A stretch of DNA of 64,000 nucleotides, from assembly GCA_009829735.1 (NCBI GenBank), contig CM020620.1:14753420-14817419 (forward strand), given 5' to 3'. The stretch is from Pyropia yezoensis. Taxonomy: Eukaryota > Rhodophyta > Bangiophyceae > Bangiales > Bangiaceae. The first letter of the stretch is position 1. Each line of letters opens with the position of its first letter. Below are positions 23,584 to 36,296 of the stretch, piece by piece. The notes beneath the pieces are model-generated. The model had not been told where the DNA came from. It saw only the letters and a program-made list of their open reading frames with translations, and searched no databases. Both the position numbers and the translations under genes were made by a program.

Positions 23584-26003
23584 GATGCCCGCGACCGTCC
23601 CAGGGGCACGACGCGCAAGTGTCACACTGCTGCACTCCACCACCGAGCACACGGAACGGGGTCTAGCTGCCACCAGGGACGCCGTCCGCACCGCTCGCTG
23701 CGTCTCACGCTGCTTGTATCCCGCCCCACTAGTCCACCAACACAACAACAGCACAATGAAGGCGACCGACTGGCTGCGTGTCGACCGACCAACGACCCCC
23801 TACGTTGACGCTGTCGGTACACGGTCACGAGTGGGGTACCAGGTCGCCGCCGGGAATGGATCCAGAGGAACGCAGGCCTAGGGAAAGGAGGGGCGAGGCG
23901 AGTGGCAGCCACCCCGCCACTACCCAGCCCGCGCCCGCCCAATTCGGTAGGGGCGGACCTCGCCCACGCGTTACCGCTGCCGCCGCCCGCGCTCACCGCC
24001 GCTGGGGTGGCACGAATTGAGGTGCCGACGACGCCAGTAGAATGTGCGCCACGCAGACGGCAGTGGTCCGGATGGCGGCGGTGGCGGCACCAGCCAGCCC
24101 CAGCAGTACGACGCGGTACGGGGGCACACCACTCCACCCCCCCCCCCCCCCCACCCGCCCGCCTTCTGACAGGACGGGATCGGCACACCTACCACACTCT
24201 GCCTCTAGGAAGCGAAAAAACTCCCAAAAAAGACAGGAGAAAGAACAGGACAGCAGCCCGAGTCTTCCTGTCCCAGGCCGCTGAGCCTCGTTGCCACGCG
24301 GCAAACAGGGGGCGCCTGCCTGCTCCACGCCACCCCCCCCACCTCGGCCCCGTCCCTCCCCCCCCCCTTCCGCTGCCGTCGCTGCCGCCGCCTGGCCCCC
24401 GGTGTCGTCACCAGCGCCACGTGATTCGCGGCGTGCGACACGCGCGCCTCAATGAGCGCCTGCCAGGGTACGGGTGCACTTGCAAGCCGGACACGGCAAA
24501 AGTCAAAGCCACAACAAGAACACGGGTTGCCGCTCCAAGGCCAAAGCGACGAAACGACACGCGCCTTCTGGCAGACAGCGCGGCCACCTCGGGTCGCCGC
24601 TGCACTTGGCCAGGGCAAGGAACTCCGCCGTCACCCCCTTCCCCCCCCCCCCCCCCAACACCCCGTGCAGAGGTGCGCAACAACCGCGCCAGGCGGTGGT
24701 GGCAGAGCGCCAGCCGTACTTGCGGCCAGGCAGCCGTGCAAAAAAGAAGAGAAAAACAGAGCGCCCCGCGTGGCGTGGCAGCCTCCGCGTGGTCACCAGG
24801 GGGAGGGGGAGCATACCACAGCACTACAACACCCATTCCTTGTCCACCCCACCCCAGCCTCCCCCCACCCCCCCTACGCCCAGCCGTAGCAACACGCGCT
24901 TCGTGCGTGGGCACTTGCTGCGTACCGTGCGACGCGGCCGCCAAACGCAGACCCGAGGCGTCGCCAGACGCCACGCACGCAATCGCACGGCAGCACAGTG
25001 CAGACGCCTTGGCCGCGGGGAAGGCGGGCCGGGACGGGGGGTAAACAAGGGTAATGGGGAGGGGGGAGGAGGGCGGAGGGGGTGGATGGGGGGGGAAACT
25101 GTGCGACGCAACTAAACTACCCCCACAGGAGCGGTCTCGTGGGGAGTGGCAGCGGCCACCCACCACCACGTCGTGGTTGCCGGGCGATCATGAGCCACCG
25201 TGGCCGCCGATCCCACCCCCGCCACCGTGTGTTGTGTCCCCACCGAGGGGGCGACAGGAAAATAATCCGCACCCGGTTGACGGTCCGGGGTGCGTGGCGA
25301 CGGCGCAAGCCAACGGCCGGCCGTGGCCCACGGGCGTACCGCCGACGCACGCGTGCTGCAAGGCCCACCTGGCAAGGGCCTCGTGAGGGTGGGACACTGC
25401 CCGACGCGGTCAACGAGCAGGCCCGTGACGGATGCGCGCGCGTGGTGGTCGTGGCGGCGACGCCGCGCCCACGCTCGCGCGTCACAGCTACAGGCGGTGG
25501 TGGCAGCACGCCCAGCGTCCACAGCCCTCACCTGCCAGAGGCTGCGTCATGGCCGGCCACGAGGCGGTGAGAGGTGCTGGGAAGAAGTATAGATGCACCA
25601 CGCGTGCGCTGACACAGAGGGGCGGGCAGCTGCCTGCAGGAGGGCGCGGTGGTGGTAGCCTAGCTCAGGCTGCTTGTCTCCGCACCGCACAAGCAGCTTC
25701 CACCGACGCGACGTCAGCGGGAGGTGCCAGTGCATGCGCGCTGTGCACGTGCCATCCAACCGAACGCGCACCGTCTATCAAGAGGAAATACAACCATTTC
25801 ACAAATTGGTCATCCTCTGAAATACCGGCATCGACAGTGTTTAATTTGTTGTTCCCCTCCAAGTGAATGGTCAGCCTCATGCGCGCGGTGGAGGCAAAGC
25901 CCATTCATTCTGGACGCTCCCCGATCACCAGGATCGCAGCCGCGGCACCCGCACTCACACCCGCACCGGGCTTGCCGTTGGCGCAACTACCTGGGAAGGA
26001 ACG
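23584..26003. other. 2.4-kb intergenic region between divergent genes
   Basis: This is the shared upstream region of the C2H2 gene (-) and the FemAB-like gene (+). It is GC-rich, with a 20-base C-rich run at 24,139-24,160 and others at 24,640-24,656. Long frames on both strands are low-complexity Pro/Arg/Ala and overlap one another. I see no conserved domain, tRNA or transposon here. Confidence 0.55.
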
Positions 26004-27536
26004 ATGGCCGCCTTCGCAGCGCCACCGTCGGCGGCCTCTATTTCCTCTGCTCAGGTACGGCAGTCTGCTGCGCGGGCGCGACTGCGGCGGGCACCGCCGC
26101 CGGTGGTCGCCCGCTTTTCAATTGAAGTGGTGCCCTCCATCCGTGACGTCACAGCCACCGAGTTTCACTCTGTGTTGACACCGGCAGACTCCCCCTTCCT
26201 CTACCACGACTTTTTGGCGGCGCTTGAGGAGACCGGCTGCGCAACACCCGAGACTGGGTGGACACCGCGCCACATCCTGCTCCGGGACATTGGCGACGAC
26301 GGCGGCGGCGGCGGCGGCAGCGGTGATGAGGGCACAACCAGGGCATCTTCTCCACGGCGAAAGAACGAGCTGGTTGGCGTAGCGGTGGCCTATCAAAAGG
26401 CCCATAGCTTTGGAGAATTTGTGTTTGATGGGGGCTGGGCCGAGGCCTCTGAGTCGGCAGGCATCCCGTACTATCCCAAGCTCCAAGTGGGGCCCCCCTT
26501 TTCACCCGTCCCTGGCCGGCGGCTGCTCGTCCCCCCTTCCCACCCTCGTGCAGATGAGCTGCGAGCCGCTTTGGCGGCGGCTCTGATCCAGGTGGCGAAG
26601 GCGCTCCGTCTCAGCTCCGTCCATGTTACGTTTGTGGAGCCCGCCGAGGTGGCGTGCCTGGAGGGTCTCGGCTTCTTGCACCGGCTAGGCACCCGACTGG
26701 AGTGGACCAACGCGGTCGCGACGCCTGGTCCCCGGGCGGGTCGCCCTTACACGAACTACGACGACTTCCTGGGTGACTTTCGCAGTAAGAAGAGGAGTAG
26801 AATGCGTCGTGAGCGTCGGGCAGTGACAGAGGGAGCGGGCCTAGACGTGCGGGTGCTCGAGGGCGACGCCATCCCTGACGCAGCGCTGGATGCCATGTAC
26901 TCTCTCTACCGAGCGACGCTGTTCAAGAAGTGGCCTTACGGCCGGCAATACCTCACGCGGGCGTTCTTTGATGCACTCAAGACGAGTCCGTGGAAGCGTC
27001 ACTTGGTCCTGGCACTAGCGTATCGACGGACGGACGCCGGTACCAACGCCACCGTCGCCGCCGACGCCACTCCCGAAGGCTCTGTCAACCACAGCGCCAA
27101 CGATGACTCGGGCACCATTGTTGCCGGCACGCTGAGCGTCGTGAACCACGAGTCGGGTGTGCTGTCGGGCCGCTATTGGGGCGCCGTCGAGGCCATCCCA
27201 CACACATCCCTCACACACTTTGAGCTGTGCTACGCCGCCCCCGTGGAGTGGGCAATTGCCCGCGGCCTTCGGGTGATGGAGGCGGGTGCGGGGGGGGAGG
27301 AGTCCAAGTCGGAGCGCGGATTTGAGGCAGTCCCCTCCTCATCAGCGCACTGGTTGGCCCATCGGGGGCTGCGCGAAGCGGTCCGGGTGTTTTTGCATGA
27401 CGAGCGACGGGCGGTGGGTGAGGTGGTGTCGGTCATGGAGGCCACGTCCAAGGTGCGAGAGAAGGGGCGGGTGGCGGCGGCTGAGGCGGCGGCGGCCGCC
27501 GCGCGGCAGGGGGACACGGCGGGACGGCTGGAGTAG
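26004..27536 (+). CDS. FemAB-like / GNAT-fold protein (PF04339, DUF482)
   Basis: The protein is 510 residues. The ATG at 26004 begins an Ala/Ser/Arg-rich stretch that looks like a plastid or mitochondrial transit peptide; the frame opens earlier at 25863. Family landmarks in order are SPFLYHDFLAALEETGC, GVAVAYQKAHSFGEFVFD, YYPKLQVGPPFSPVPGRR, LGFLHRLGTRLEWTN, YDDFLGDFRSKKRSRMRRER, and RYWGAVEAIPHTSLTHFELC. These fit the 'peptidoglycan biosynthesis/recognition' FemAB-like family found in bacteria and in plants and algae. Its substrate in photosynthetic eukaryotes is unknown; an acyl or aminoacyl transfer is inferred from the fold. Two small Gly/Ser or Ala/Asn insertions (near 26,300 and 27,040) interrupt the domain. 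A 70-bp inverted-repeat arm lies about 100 bp after the stop. Confidence 0.88.
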   Translation: MAAFAAPPSAASISSAQVRQSAARARLRRAPPPVVARFSIEVVPSIRDVTATEFHSVLTPADSPFLYHDFLAALEETGCATPETGWTPRHILLRDIGDDGGGGGGSGDEGTTRASSPRRKNELVGVAVAYQKAHSFGEFVFDGGWAEASESAGIPYYPKLQVGPPFSPVPGRRLLVPPSHPRADELRAALAAALIQVAKALRLSSVHVTFVEPAEVACLEGLGFLHRLGTRLEWTNAVATPGPRAGRPYTNYDDFLGDFRSKKRSRMRRERRAVTEGAGLDVRVLEGDAIPDAALDAMYSLYRATLFKKWPYGRQYLTRAFFDALKTSPWKRHLVLALAYRRTDAGTNATVAADATPEGSVNHSANDDSGTIVAGTLSVVNHESGVLSGRYWGAVEAIPHTSLTHFELCYAAPVEWAIARGLRVMEAGAGGEESKSERGFEAVPSSSAHWLAHRGLREAVRVFLHDERRAVGEVVSVMEATSKVREKGRVAAAEAAAAAARQGDTAGRLE

Positions 27537-27632
27537 GGGGCTGGCCGGGTGTACGCCAGCAGTAGCCCGAGGGCACCCTCGAGGGCCGAGCGGCATGAAC
27601 GAGCCTTTGCTTTCTCCACCTGCAGTAGCACA

Positions 27633-27702
27633 GCGCAGTGCCCGTTGTTGCGGGATCCACCGCGAGCGCGTTTTGACCCCGAAACCGTTGTTGAGACCTT
27701 GT
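27633..27702 (+). repeat. Inverted repeat, left arm (70 bp)
   Basis: This arm is the reverse complement of 28,729-28,798, with 68 of 70 positions matching by eye. It begins GCGCAGTGCCCG and ends GACCTTGT. The 1,026-bp spacer carries no recognisable gene. The similarity stops sharply at both ends, so the arms are either opposed copies of a small dispersed repeat or the terminal repeats of a decayed element. Confidence 0.85.
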
Positions 27703-28728
27703 TAAGTAGCCCTCTACACCCCCCTTCACACCCCCGTGCAGGCCGGTCGAATATGGGTTTTGCCTTCGACCCTTGTTGGATGCGTCTATACGTCTCTGGA
27801 ACATGGGTTTTGTCGTACGACGAGACGGCCCTCGGCGGTGCGTACTAGAAGATGTAAAAAAAAATAGAGGACGTACCCACCCCGAAGAATTAACAAGGTT
27901 TTACAAGCGTTCAACAAGCCCTTTTTGCCGTGACAGGAGTGTCTGCATTAGGGCGTCTGAACAGCTACTAAGGGGAAGTACAGCAAGCATGGCCCGGAAG
28001 AGGGGTCTCTAAATGCGCTTTCACGAGCTTACTGAGCATACTTTTGCGCGCACCAGGAGTTGGCAGCCTCGCTCATATTCAGCTTTCAGGCCGCGATATG
28101 GAGTGGGCAAGGAATGTGGGAGGCAACTCCCATGCAAGGCTCAACGAGAAGAAGAACACCAGCACCCTCGCATCCCACCCCGCGGCCTGCAACGATCATT
28201 GCAATCGCCGCCAAGCCATGAGGAACGCCGGCAGCGGCCCACTCGCGCTGCTGAGGTGTGCTGGTGGTTGAGCTGGCAGCGGCATCCCCCCCCCCAAGAT
28301 CTCTCCCACCGCGCCCACCGCGGCCGCCGGTATTCCGCGAGCGACCCTTGCCGCCGCCGCGCCGAACGCGCCCAGCCCCCGCTGCCGTCGCCCACCAGCG
28401 TGAGCCAGATGGACCAAGTGATGCGCGCAGTGACGCGTCATGATGCATAAGCATGCGGGGGGGGTTTGCTACGGGTGTTGGCGCCTCTGCGACAAGCCAA
28501 CGGCGGCGCGTTGTTCTTCCCGATGAGCATTTCCTCTGGGACTTCTGGAGCCAGCAGTAGTACTTCTGAGTGCTTTAGTTATACTTCCGGTGCTCCTAAT
28601 AGCGATCCTACCCCACTATTAGTATGCACTTTGTTGGAATTCGTTTTCATTAAGTGCGATATTGGGCTCATGTTTGGGGTCGTTTCACCCGGGCGAGACG
28701 GCGCGGCGGCGCCCCTCAACAAGCTTTT

Positions 28729-28798
28729 ACAAGGTCTCAACAACGGTTCCGGGGTCAAAACGCGCTTGCGGTGGATCCCGCAACAACGGGCACTGCGC
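28729..28798 (-). repeat. Inverted repeat, right arm (70 bp)
   Basis: This is the partner of 27,633-27,702. The two mismatches lie in the GGATCCACCGC(G/A)AGCGCG and GACCCCG(A/G)AACCG segments. No obvious target-site duplication could be found outside the arms. Confidence 0.85.
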
Positions 28799-31700
28799 GA
28801 AGTCAGGGTCCATCCCAGCCCAAGCAGGCTGCGCTCTCCCTTTTCACTCGCGCGAGACGACACCGTCCACGCGGGAGCGACAGCCCTGCGCTGTGATCCT
28901 TAAAGCGGGATCCTGGACAAGCCTGTTGTTCGGCCGCTCCGCTTGTACGGCATGGATGGAAAAAAAGGACTTTTTACGACACAGATACATCAATATATAT
29001 ATTCATCTATTATTCATCTATGGTTTTTTGCTGGACTTGGCCTGACCTCGCTGCCGCGACGCCGTGGAGCTCGCCCCTCACTTGTCGCCGAGACACTGCG
29101 CTCTACGCCTGACCTCTCCTCGCACACTTATTGAATACCTTCTTGCCGCCCAGGACGGTGCTGAAGGCGACCATGGGTCCGCTGCGACCCTCGGCGTGTC
29201 GGCAAAGGCGACAAAGCCAATGGCAGGAACAGTCTCGGCACTAGTGTTCTTTAGCGCCCCAGAGACCCCCCACCGAATTTAAGGCATCGATTACATTGGT
29301 GCCAGCCATGTTGTGCGGGGCTTGTCCGACAGGCCCTGTCGGCTGAAACGTCGGGTGAAATGACCTTGAATTTCGGTCACTAATCCGACTTACGGCAGGA
29401 GTAAGTGAGACGAAGTGCTCCTTGTCAAGCTAACAAAATTCTGTAGCATTGCATAATAACTGCTCAGAACTTCCACAGGAAACACCCGTCTACAAGGCGA
29501 CAGCGCTGTGAAGGACTCCACAGAGACGCGTTCCCTCTCGATGGAATCGTCCTCGTGTAGCCGCGACCACTCACCTGCGTAGTGTATGTTCGATTTTCTG
29601 CAATGTTTCGGACAGTTGATTCTGTCAATCCTCCCCGACTCCTTCTCGGAAGGTGTGGGCTGGCGAACGTGGGGGTTCACAGGTCTCATCGGACGCCAAA
29701 GTGTCCTCTGCAGTCCTTACAACACAAAGTCAGATGCCAGCCGGGCCGCTGTTTCCAGCGGTACTTCCTCTTGGTTCCGGCCGAACAGGGCTAACCGCGA
29801 CCTGCGACCGTCATGCTGCCACGTCCAAGTGCTTCTATGATGCTTGTCAAGGGTTGTTGGCTGTTCTTGGAAGAATGTTTTTCATTAAGAACACTCGTTT
29901 TTTTTCTCCATCTTCTGGTACGCACCGTCGCAGCGCGTCTTGTTATACCATGCTAATCATGTGGGAGCGACATCTAAAGGTCCATTCCATATAGCTAGTC
30001 ACTTGGAAAATGATTTCTCTCTCGGCCGCATCTCATGGGCTACAGCTCTAACTTGGTCAGAATGATCGCCACCGCGCTCCGGGCCAGGGATAAAGAAGTC
30101 AGGACCCAAGACCATGTTCTTGCGCCTGCGTGCACGCCCGAAACGCAACGCGGGGTCCTTTGGGCCCTCCGGTGCGATCCGGGCGCGCGGTCGGGTCCGA
30201 ATGCCGATTGACATCATATTGGCCGACATTCGCTTTTGGCCGAACGGGGGTTACATGATGACGGATTCCACATCCAATCAGGAGTTGGAGCAGTGACTAC
30301 CGTATCAATTACATAATCCCGCCGCGCATGGCGTCGACGTGACAGCCGGTCATACTCCCGTCGTTGGGATCACGGGCTGGGCCGTCCTTGTGCTCCTCGC
30401 CGTCGTTTTCGCCACAGCGCGGCAGCGACCCACTCTTCATCGTCTAAGGAGTAACGACCACCTGTGAGCCTCCCTCGTGTGGGATCGCAACAACCTACTG
30501 GCGGCAGCAAAAAGTATCCGCGGTAAACTGTACCCTGACAACGCAGACGAGACAGGCAACGGCAGTGGACTCCAGGACACGGACGTCACATGTCCATGTC
30601 ACTGAGGCCACTCCCGGCGCCCGCCTCACTGTCGTCGTCCCCCCCCTCTCCACTTCCCTCTTCCTCGTCAGAGCCCTCTTTTTGTGTGCAACTTGCGGGG
30701 GAAGAGGGATTAGGGGGGGGGGAGGTAGTAGCGTAGAGCTCGCGGTGCAACCGCCCTGCAAGAGCGCCAGTCGACGATGGGTGAAGCGCAGAGGCGTGTC
30801 TGCAGACACGACAGCGCTTCACAACATGTCTCAGTCCACAATGTTTTTTTCGTGTCATTGTACTTTTAGGTGGCCCCCGTAGCCGATTTTCTGTCCGATC
30901 TGGCGGAGAAGAACAACAAGCCGTGTGTTATTCTCTGTCTCAACAGAGAGACAAGATAACGTGACACAATAAAAGAACCTACTCTGCCGTGAGCCCTACT
31001 AGGCGACTAACGCACGGCGAGCCGTACAAGTGCAACTAAAAGGTCGCAATAACGGACGAGATTTTTCTGATACATGCGACTGGTGTGCGCGGCGGTCCTG
31101 CCCACGAACTGAATGTTTTATTTTTGAGCGTACGGGACCATGACCAAAAAGACAGATGAATAGTGCTAAATGATGACTATGAGCACTGTACTCGAGGATA
31201 AAAAGAACCTGGCGTCTCCTGTTATGCACTGTGTCATGCGGGGGGTATGAAGTTGGGTCTCATCAGGTGATTAGCTATATGGAATGGACCTTCAGGAGCA
31301 GTCACCAAGCCACAAAGAAAGGAAGATAAAGAAAAATGCCTGTATGGGGGTGTGAAGGAGGGTTCAGGGGGCCACTGGACAAGCCACGTACAAGCGTAAC
31401 GGACGAAACACAGGCTTGTCGAGGATCCTGCATTCAGGAACACTGAGCTGGCGGTCAGTCATATTTTTTCTTCTCCATCACCAATCATCTCAACCGCCGT
31501 CACCGCGGTAGAGTTGCCCCCACGCAGATAGGAAGGAAAATGATGACGATAGGCCGGGACAGGCTGGACGCGGCAGACACGAGATGTCGTTTTGTTACAG
31601 TTAATCTGCGGATCTTGAAACGAATGTTTGAACAAGAAGTATATATATATATATTTCACCATACCGTACAATGATCCAGTATGTACTGGCACGTCTGCCG

Positions 31701-33759
31701 AAAAGTGTACATGTGCGTGGGCGGGCCTCCGATGCGCATCAAACGTTTTTTTTACCTCGCGTCTGATTCGTTGTCCGGAGAGGCCGAGCCAAGTGCCCCT
31801 GTAGCGGACCATGCCTGGATCTGATCGCTTTCCCCGTTGGTGATGGGATCATGCCCTTGTAGCGGTCGTCCAGGGGACCTGCCGGCCTGGCCGTCGGAAC
31901 GTGTGTTTGAGAGAGGCCATGAGCAGATGATTCCGTGGACCAATAATTTTTGAAAAGTTCTCTCTTGGATCTAGTCCGAATCACAGCGGTCCCCCCACAG
32001 GGGCCCACAGGACGATAAACAGGCTGGAGACCCCGCTCATGTGCATCGAAGCTGCGACACAGTCGACAGACCAAAGCAAGCTTCGCCTGGCCCGCGGATA
32101 GCGAGGCATCTGGGGATGGTTGTTTTCCAGGTCATTCTCGGCATGTATACTTTTTGGCGGACGTGCAATACAGTGCGATCCCTCACCTGGCCGCCCCGAA
32201 CCAAGCCCATCGGCACAACTGACGGGGGGGTACGCGTTAAGTGGCCCGGCCGGGCGGCTCATATTCGAGCGATTGACGGGCGCTGATTGGCTCATGCCGT
32301 CCAGATCGCTGAAATCCGAACATTCCAGGACAACTGTCGGACACTGGAAGGGGGGCCACCTCCTTCGTCTACCCCAGGGCAAGTGAGGGGTCGCACTGTA
32401 AGACAGTTGCCATGTTTTTCTGGCGATATTGCTTGCGCTGATTTGGCAAAGTGCTATGGACGGTTATCACAACTATTTCGAGGGTCGACCAAGATTTGCA
32501 ACTTTCCTACTGTTTGGGCTGTCATCAGTACATGTGCGACGGCTTACTATAGAAGACTCATGCTTCTCAAGAAGCCCGACCAGAGACACGGGCCCCGGAA
32601 GATTGTCAGCTCTATAGCACTCGGGACCAGAGTAGCCTCCATCACCAGCGAAACGAATGCCGCCTGCGATGCGCTCTGGTCTCTGTAAGGAAGTTAGACA
32701 CCCTCGCTCGACTGAAAACTCCAGTACTGGGAGCGGCACAATTCAAGGCATCCAATCAAAAGGGCCGTGGCCCCAGCTGGCGAACGAACTTGTTGACGTA
32801 TGCGTGCGGCGCGCACGCCAGTACCGAGTATTCCCTTATGGTCCTGGGGAGTAGCCTTACTAATCCCAATAATGATAGACACTTTTCTCATGTGCGTTAG
32901 AACATACGTGACTTTTTCATTTCCGCAGAAACGGCAGTTAGAGACAGTCAAGACGAGGAAGTGGAGAACAAAGAGCATGAGCAGAAAGAGCTCTTCGAGC
33001 TGCATCGACTGTTATAAAAAAAAGGAAACTTGGTTGTGCAAGAAAGTGAGTCTTCTATAGTAAACCGCCACATGTGGCGCTTGACATTAGAGATCTCATT
33101 TTTGTTGAGCGATGGCTTCGAGATGTACTGGAAAGAGGTACTTCATGGCAGAGGGTGTCATGATTTTGCCCATATTTTGTTGAGGGGTCCGGTCACTGCA
33201 GCAAGTCGCTGGCACATCGAAGATGACGCTTCAACAGTCACGCGCCACACATCTAGTTTATAGAATTGCGTTGCTGCTTGCTAAGTTTTGTCTGGCGTCA
33301 TGGCGCCGACGCGAGGTGGTCTTTATCATCCGCCTGCAAGGGAGGTGTGTGTTCGGGCGTTGTGCCACCAGGTCGCCACCTACTATCAGTCTCCATTGCC
33401 CAAATACCCCCTGCCACAGTCTCCCCACCATACATGTCATTGGACAATCGAGTGTGCGCTCGTCGTGGTGCTCCCGCGGCGGTCGCGCGAGCCATCTGCA
33501 TATTTTCCGGCGGGGCGGGGCGGCTGCGTCGGGGTATGCAGCAGGCGGGGAGGTGGGTGTGTGTGCCACAGGCCCCTCTTCCCCAAGCTCTGTGTCACAA
33601 CAGACACCACTCTCCCGCGGCAGCCACCACCCTCCAACGCACGAAAAGCCCAGCAACCCGGGGCAGGAGAGCCATTTCTCGGCCCTCCCCCCGCCTGCAG
33701 CCCCGGCACGGCCCACGGTCCCCCAGCAGCCCCGTCCCCCCCTTCTAAACCCTCCCTGA
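28799..33759. other. Gene-poor, lower-GC region
   Basis: Nearly 5 kb without a supportable gene. Composition is visibly less GC-rich than the host genes to the left. A (TA)n tract of about 14 bases lies at 31,640-31,654. Open frames are short and show no family motif on either strand. It may be decayed transposon sequence upstream of the Harbinger element. Confidence 0.5.
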
Positions 33760-34110
33760 GCATAGCTTGGCGGGGGTGCAGTGTACTCCGCGTGCCCCGC
33801 GGCGCCCCCCCCGCCCCCCAGAAAGCAACCCCCCCACTCGCAAGGGACGGCGGGGGCGCAGTGCAAACTGCCCTCCGACCGCCCCATCCCCTCCCCCCGG
33901 TCGACCCCCGTCCCACAGCGTGCTTCTGTGGGGGGTGCAGTGCGAGCCGCCCGCCCCTCGACGCCCCCCCCCGTCGTCATAACCCCCCCATACGGCCTGG
34001 ACCGCGAAGGCGCAGTGCAAACCGCCCCCTGACCCCCCTTCCCCCTTCAATCCCCGCACACAGCGTGGATCGGGGGGAGCACACCGCGAAGCCGCCCCCG
34101 CCCCGTCTAT
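33760..34110. repeat. Degenerate tandem repeat, about 77-bp period, 5 units
   Basis: A core resembling GGCGGGGGCGCAGTGCAAAC recurs near 33,770, 33,851, 33,928, 34,005 and 34,072, each followed by a CCGCC- or CCCC-rich block. Spacing is 81, 77, 77 and 67 bp. The array lies just left of the Harbinger Myb-like gene and may be the subterminal repeat region of that element. Confidence 0.65.
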
Positions 34111-34501
34111 GCCCTCCCCCGGCCCCCCCCCCCCCCCCACGACGTGAATCCGGGCTGACCTCCCAACAGCCCCAACGACCGGACACGCACCCCCCCCGCC
34201 TCCTCTGGAAGAGTGGGGGGGGGGCCCAGGCGTTGCTCTGGCGGAGGGCGCGCTCACACCCGCCGTCGACGGTTTTTCTTGGGAGGGGGCGGGGACGTCG
34301 CGACACTCTCCGGGTCGACGCCACCCCGCCCGCCCGCCACCGATAGCCGCGCCCCGCCCCGCACGACGCTCGCCACTCTGCTTGCCCCGGCCCAACCGTA
34401 CCACCATTCCGTCTCCCGCCTTTCCCACTCACATCTTGGGGCCGGCACGGCCGACCCCGCCCCCGCCCACGCCAACCGTTCCCTTCCCCGCCCGTAACGA
34501 C

Positions 34502-36296
34502 ATGCGCGGCCGCGGCGCTGGTGGCCCCTCCGCGGGGGGCGCCTGGATGCTGCCTCCCCGCGACGGCGCTTGGATGCCGGCCATGACCCCGCCGACTGAT
34601 TGGATGCCGTGCGCGGCAAGCAGCGCGCCCCGCGGCGCCTGCCACTGGGCTTTCCCGTGCCTTTGGGCGGCACCCCCGCCTCCTGGATGGACCTACACGC
34701 CGCCGCCGACTACTTATGGTGGCGGACCTGCCCCTTCACGTGGGGATCAATACGGCCTCTACGGCGGCTGCGACAACGATATCTTTGGACGCCGCCACCC
34801 CCCTGCGTGGAGCAGGAAGAGCCGCCTCGCCCCCGCAGCCGCACACGCGCACCGCGGTATCGGGACGACCAACGCCGGCGCCCCCCCAGTCCCGGATGGG
34901 AGGAGGACCGCGGCGACCGCTGGGTCTCACCTGACGCCCCGCCCCCGCCCTACGACGAGCGCATGCCCCAGCTCTACAACGAGCGCCAGCCCGCGTCCTA
35001 CAACGAGCGCCCGCCCCCGCCCTACAACGAGCGCCCTCCTGCGCTCTACGACCAGCGACCGCCACCGCCGCCGCCGCCCCCGCCTGCCGCCGATCTTGGC
35101 CCCCGCCCGCCGACTCCTCGACCACCTTTGCCGCGCCACGGTGGTCGTGGCGGCTACCGCGGGCAAGGCCCTCCGCGTCACTCGCGCCATGGGCTCTGGC
35201 CTGGGGTCGTCGGAGGTGGAGCTGACGTGTTTGTCGCAGGCATGGCTGGTGAAGACGCGGGACAACATTGTAGGGACGGACCAGAGGGGGGCAGACTTCT
35301 ACACTGGGGTGCGCGACGAGTACCTGGACGTGATGCGCGCCCGCGGGGCGCTGCCAATGACGAACGACCGCACGGTGGGATCGATCACCAAGACCTGGGA
35401 CAGAGTGAAGAAAGGGACCAGCGCTTTCGCATCGTCGCATTTAGCTGTGCAGCGCCTGAAGCTAACCGGCAGCCCGTCCGAGGAGGCGGTCATCCAGGGC
35501 GCTTTGGCCCACAGCAAGGGCATGGACATCTAAGAGGCTATTCGAAAGCATCAGGCGCGTGTGGACGGGGCGGAGGCGGAGACTGGGAAGCGCAAGTACT
35601 ACCCGCTGCAGAAATATGTCCCGTGCTGGAAGGTGTTGCGCAACTCGGAAAAGTGGAGCGGCGCCGCTGGATCGGCCGCCGCGGGAATCGGCACCCGGAG
35701 CGGCACGGAGGGCAGCGGGACGAGCGAGCATGAGGACGCTGAGACGGATGACCATATGGATGGCCCCCGCACCAGTGGCAACGTCGGGGGCCCTGCACGT
35801 AAGCTTGACCCTCGCACAGCTGGCACCAAAGCGGCTAAGCGTGGCCGCAAGAAAGACATTGCGGCGGCGCGGGAAGTGCGGGCCACCACTGAAGCACTCC
35901 AGGCTGTGGCAAATTCCGCGGCCGAGCGGTCGGCCATTATCCTTTTCAACCAGCCCAACATGCGCGATACGGAGGAGGCGAAGCTGTTTATGCGCACCAT
36001 GGCGTGCCAGATGCTGAAGGCGGTCGGCATCCCTCTCGGCCCCGAGCAAGCCAAGTCCTGGACTCCCCCGACGGTGAGCCCGGCTGCGGCAATGGACGCC
36101 ACGACCGGGCCTGCTGTGTATGAGATTACCGACACGGAGGAGGACGACGAGGACAGTGCGCGACCGCCGCCGTCCCCCCCCGCCGCCCCTGTGCATATAG
36201 TGCCGCTGCCCGCCTCTGCGGCTGGGCCCTTGGAAACTGTGGAAGCGGCCCTGGACCGGCCCGTGAAGCCGCTTACGCGACCGGAGGCAGCCACAC
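34502..36296 (+). pseudogene. Harbinger Myb/SANT-like DNA-binding protein, 5' part
   Basis: This protein helps PIF/Harbinger transposase reach the nucleus and bind the element ends. The trihelix-like core is at about 35,205-35,500 (SSEVELTCLSQAWLVKTRD, NIVGTDQRGADFYTGV, SITKTWDRVKKG). The C-terminal helical region with KYYPLQKYVPCWKVLRNSEKW follows in the same frame after an in-frame TAA at 35,531-35,533, which a single C-to-T change of CAA would explain. The proline-rich N-terminal part reads best in another frame (tandem YNERPP units, 34,951-35,058), implying a frameshift near 35,150-35,200. Gypsy A interrupts the gene at 36,296. The remainder lies at 43,952-44,190. Confidence 0.8.
34951..35058 (+). 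repeat. 24-bp tandem repeat encoding YNERPPPP-like units
   Basis: Five units of about 24 bp, each starting TACAACGAGCGCC or TACGACGAGCGC, encode Tyr-Asn/Asp-Glu/Gln-Arg followed by Pro-rich residues. It forms the disordered N-terminal arm of the Harbinger Myb-like protein. Confidence 0.8.

Noticed and set aside
23902-25044. A 380-codon plus-strand frame between the C2H2 and FemAB-like genes
   Set aside because: Low-complexity Pro/Arg composition, no domain, and equally long frames overlap it on the other strand. At this GC content stops are rare by chance.
33760-34110. Reading the 77-bp array as coding (Pro/Gly-rich frames on both strands)
   Set aside because: Frames change between units because the unit lengths (81, 77, 77, 67) are not multiples of three.
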